A DNA stretch of 64,000 bases from Polaromonas sp. GTDB taxonomy: Bacteria > Pseudomonadota > Gammaproteobacteria > Burkholderiales > Burkholderiaceae_C. The position numbers and the translations under genes were made by a program. The notes beneath the pieces were generated by a model. The model worked only from the letters and a program-made list of their open reading frames with translations, was not told the DNA's origin and did not search any database. The stretch covers positions 1 to 64,000 of the forward strand of contig JAIPCZ010000001.1 of the NCBI GenBank assembly GCA_021737975.1, in the 5' to 3' direction. Positions 63,865-64,000 of the stretch are shown here, in pieces (the stretch's first letter is position 1; every line of letters begins with the position of its first letter).

Positions 63865-64000
63865 TTAACGCATGACCCGGGTCAACCTGCTGTCAATCTC
63901 GGCCACACCTTCTGCCGGCGTCTTGGTCCTTGCCAGCATCGCGCTGGTGGTGGTGCGAATGGCATCACTCACCTCGCCGTAACGGGCGCTCATCGGGCGG
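63865..64000 (-). CDS. Extracellular solute-binding protein, C-terminal fragment (5' end outside window)
   Basis: The frame is open from the window edge on the minus strand and ends with TAA at 63865-63867. The 44 visible residues (RPMSARYGEVSDAIRTTTSA ... VAEIDSRLTRVMR) match the C-terminus of family-1 sugar-binding proteins, which commonly end in YGEVSDAI...VAxIExxLxRVM. Upstream neighbour of the MalF-type permease. Too short for the ORF track. Confidence 0.85.
   Translation of the reverse strand, partial: RPMSARYGEVSDAIRTTTSAMLARTKTPAEGVAEIDSRLTRVMR

Overview
The window is high-GC bacterial chromosome, coding-dense and apparently free of insertion sequences, tRNA, rRNA and CRISPR arrays. 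The mix of three TRAP transporters, a tripartite tricarboxylate (TctABC) transporter, E. coli-like garD/garL enzymes and MalFG-type ABC permeases, together with codon choice, suggests a betaproteobacterium of the Burkholderiales, most likely Comamonadaceae (Rhodoferax/Polaromonas-like). That placement is inference from gene content, not a database match.

Layout. 1-3839 (+): amino-sugar/glycoside catabolic operon (PfkB kinase cut by the window edge, GH4 glycosidase, PIG-L deacetylase, SIS isomerase). 3854-5440: MscS channel and a convergent bacteriohemerythrin. 5614-12246 (+): LuxR-type response regulator, histidine kinase, a stand-alone TRAP binding protein, then a complete DctPQM C4-dicarboxylate TRAP system, with intrinsic terminators inside (after dctP) and at its end. 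12504-24764: housekeeping and accessory genes (XRE regulator, DUF2061, MBL hydrolase, SSB-like OB-fold protein, thioesterase, M20 peptidase, DLH-family hydrolase, mutarotase, Old Yellow Enzyme, PAS-PAS-GGDEF-EAL protein with a degenerate GGDTF site, class A penicillin-binding protein, glutaredoxin-like protein). 24968-29616 (-): L-idonate genes idnD and idnO, a decayed gluconokinase, a 2-hydroxyacid dehydrogenase and an aminotransferase, divergent from a LysR regulator.

30805-35644 (-): accB-accC-pxpB-pxpC-degenerate accB-pxpA. This operon holds all the parts of a urea-carboxylase-like enzyme (biotin carboxylase, AHS1/AHS2 carboxyltransferase-like pair, biotin carrier) plus the 5-oxoprolinase A subunit. 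It is divergent from an SDR-RraA-TRAP operon (36051-40648, +). 40740-50136 (-): a complete oxidative uronate operon: uronate dehydrogenase, SMP-30 lactonase, uronate-type TRAP, garD, garL, garR and glycerate kinase. It is divergent from a FadR-type GntR regulator, glucarate dehydratase gudD and a Gfo/Idh oxidoreductase. The steps run uronate -> aldarolactone -> aldarate -> 5-keto-4-deoxyglucarate -> pyruvate + tartronate semialdehyde -> glycerate -> 2-phosphoglycerate.

53555-60116 (-): a complete 3-sulfolactate operon: suyA-suyB (sulfo-lyase), TctC-TctA-TctB uptake, slcC and comC (the two dehydrogenases that interconvert sulfolactate enantiomers through sulfopyruvate). It is divergent from a HutC-type GntR regulator and a YeiH-type putative sulfite/sulfate exporter broken by two frameshifts. 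62083-64000 (-): sugar ABC transporter genes running off the window.

The most interesting items are the split urea-carboxylase-like/5-oxoprolinase operon with its biotin-site-less second carrier, the sulfolactate operon with a broken exporter, the gluconokinase remnant, and candidate operators shared between promoters in the uronate region and between the oxoprolinase and sulfolactate divergent regions.
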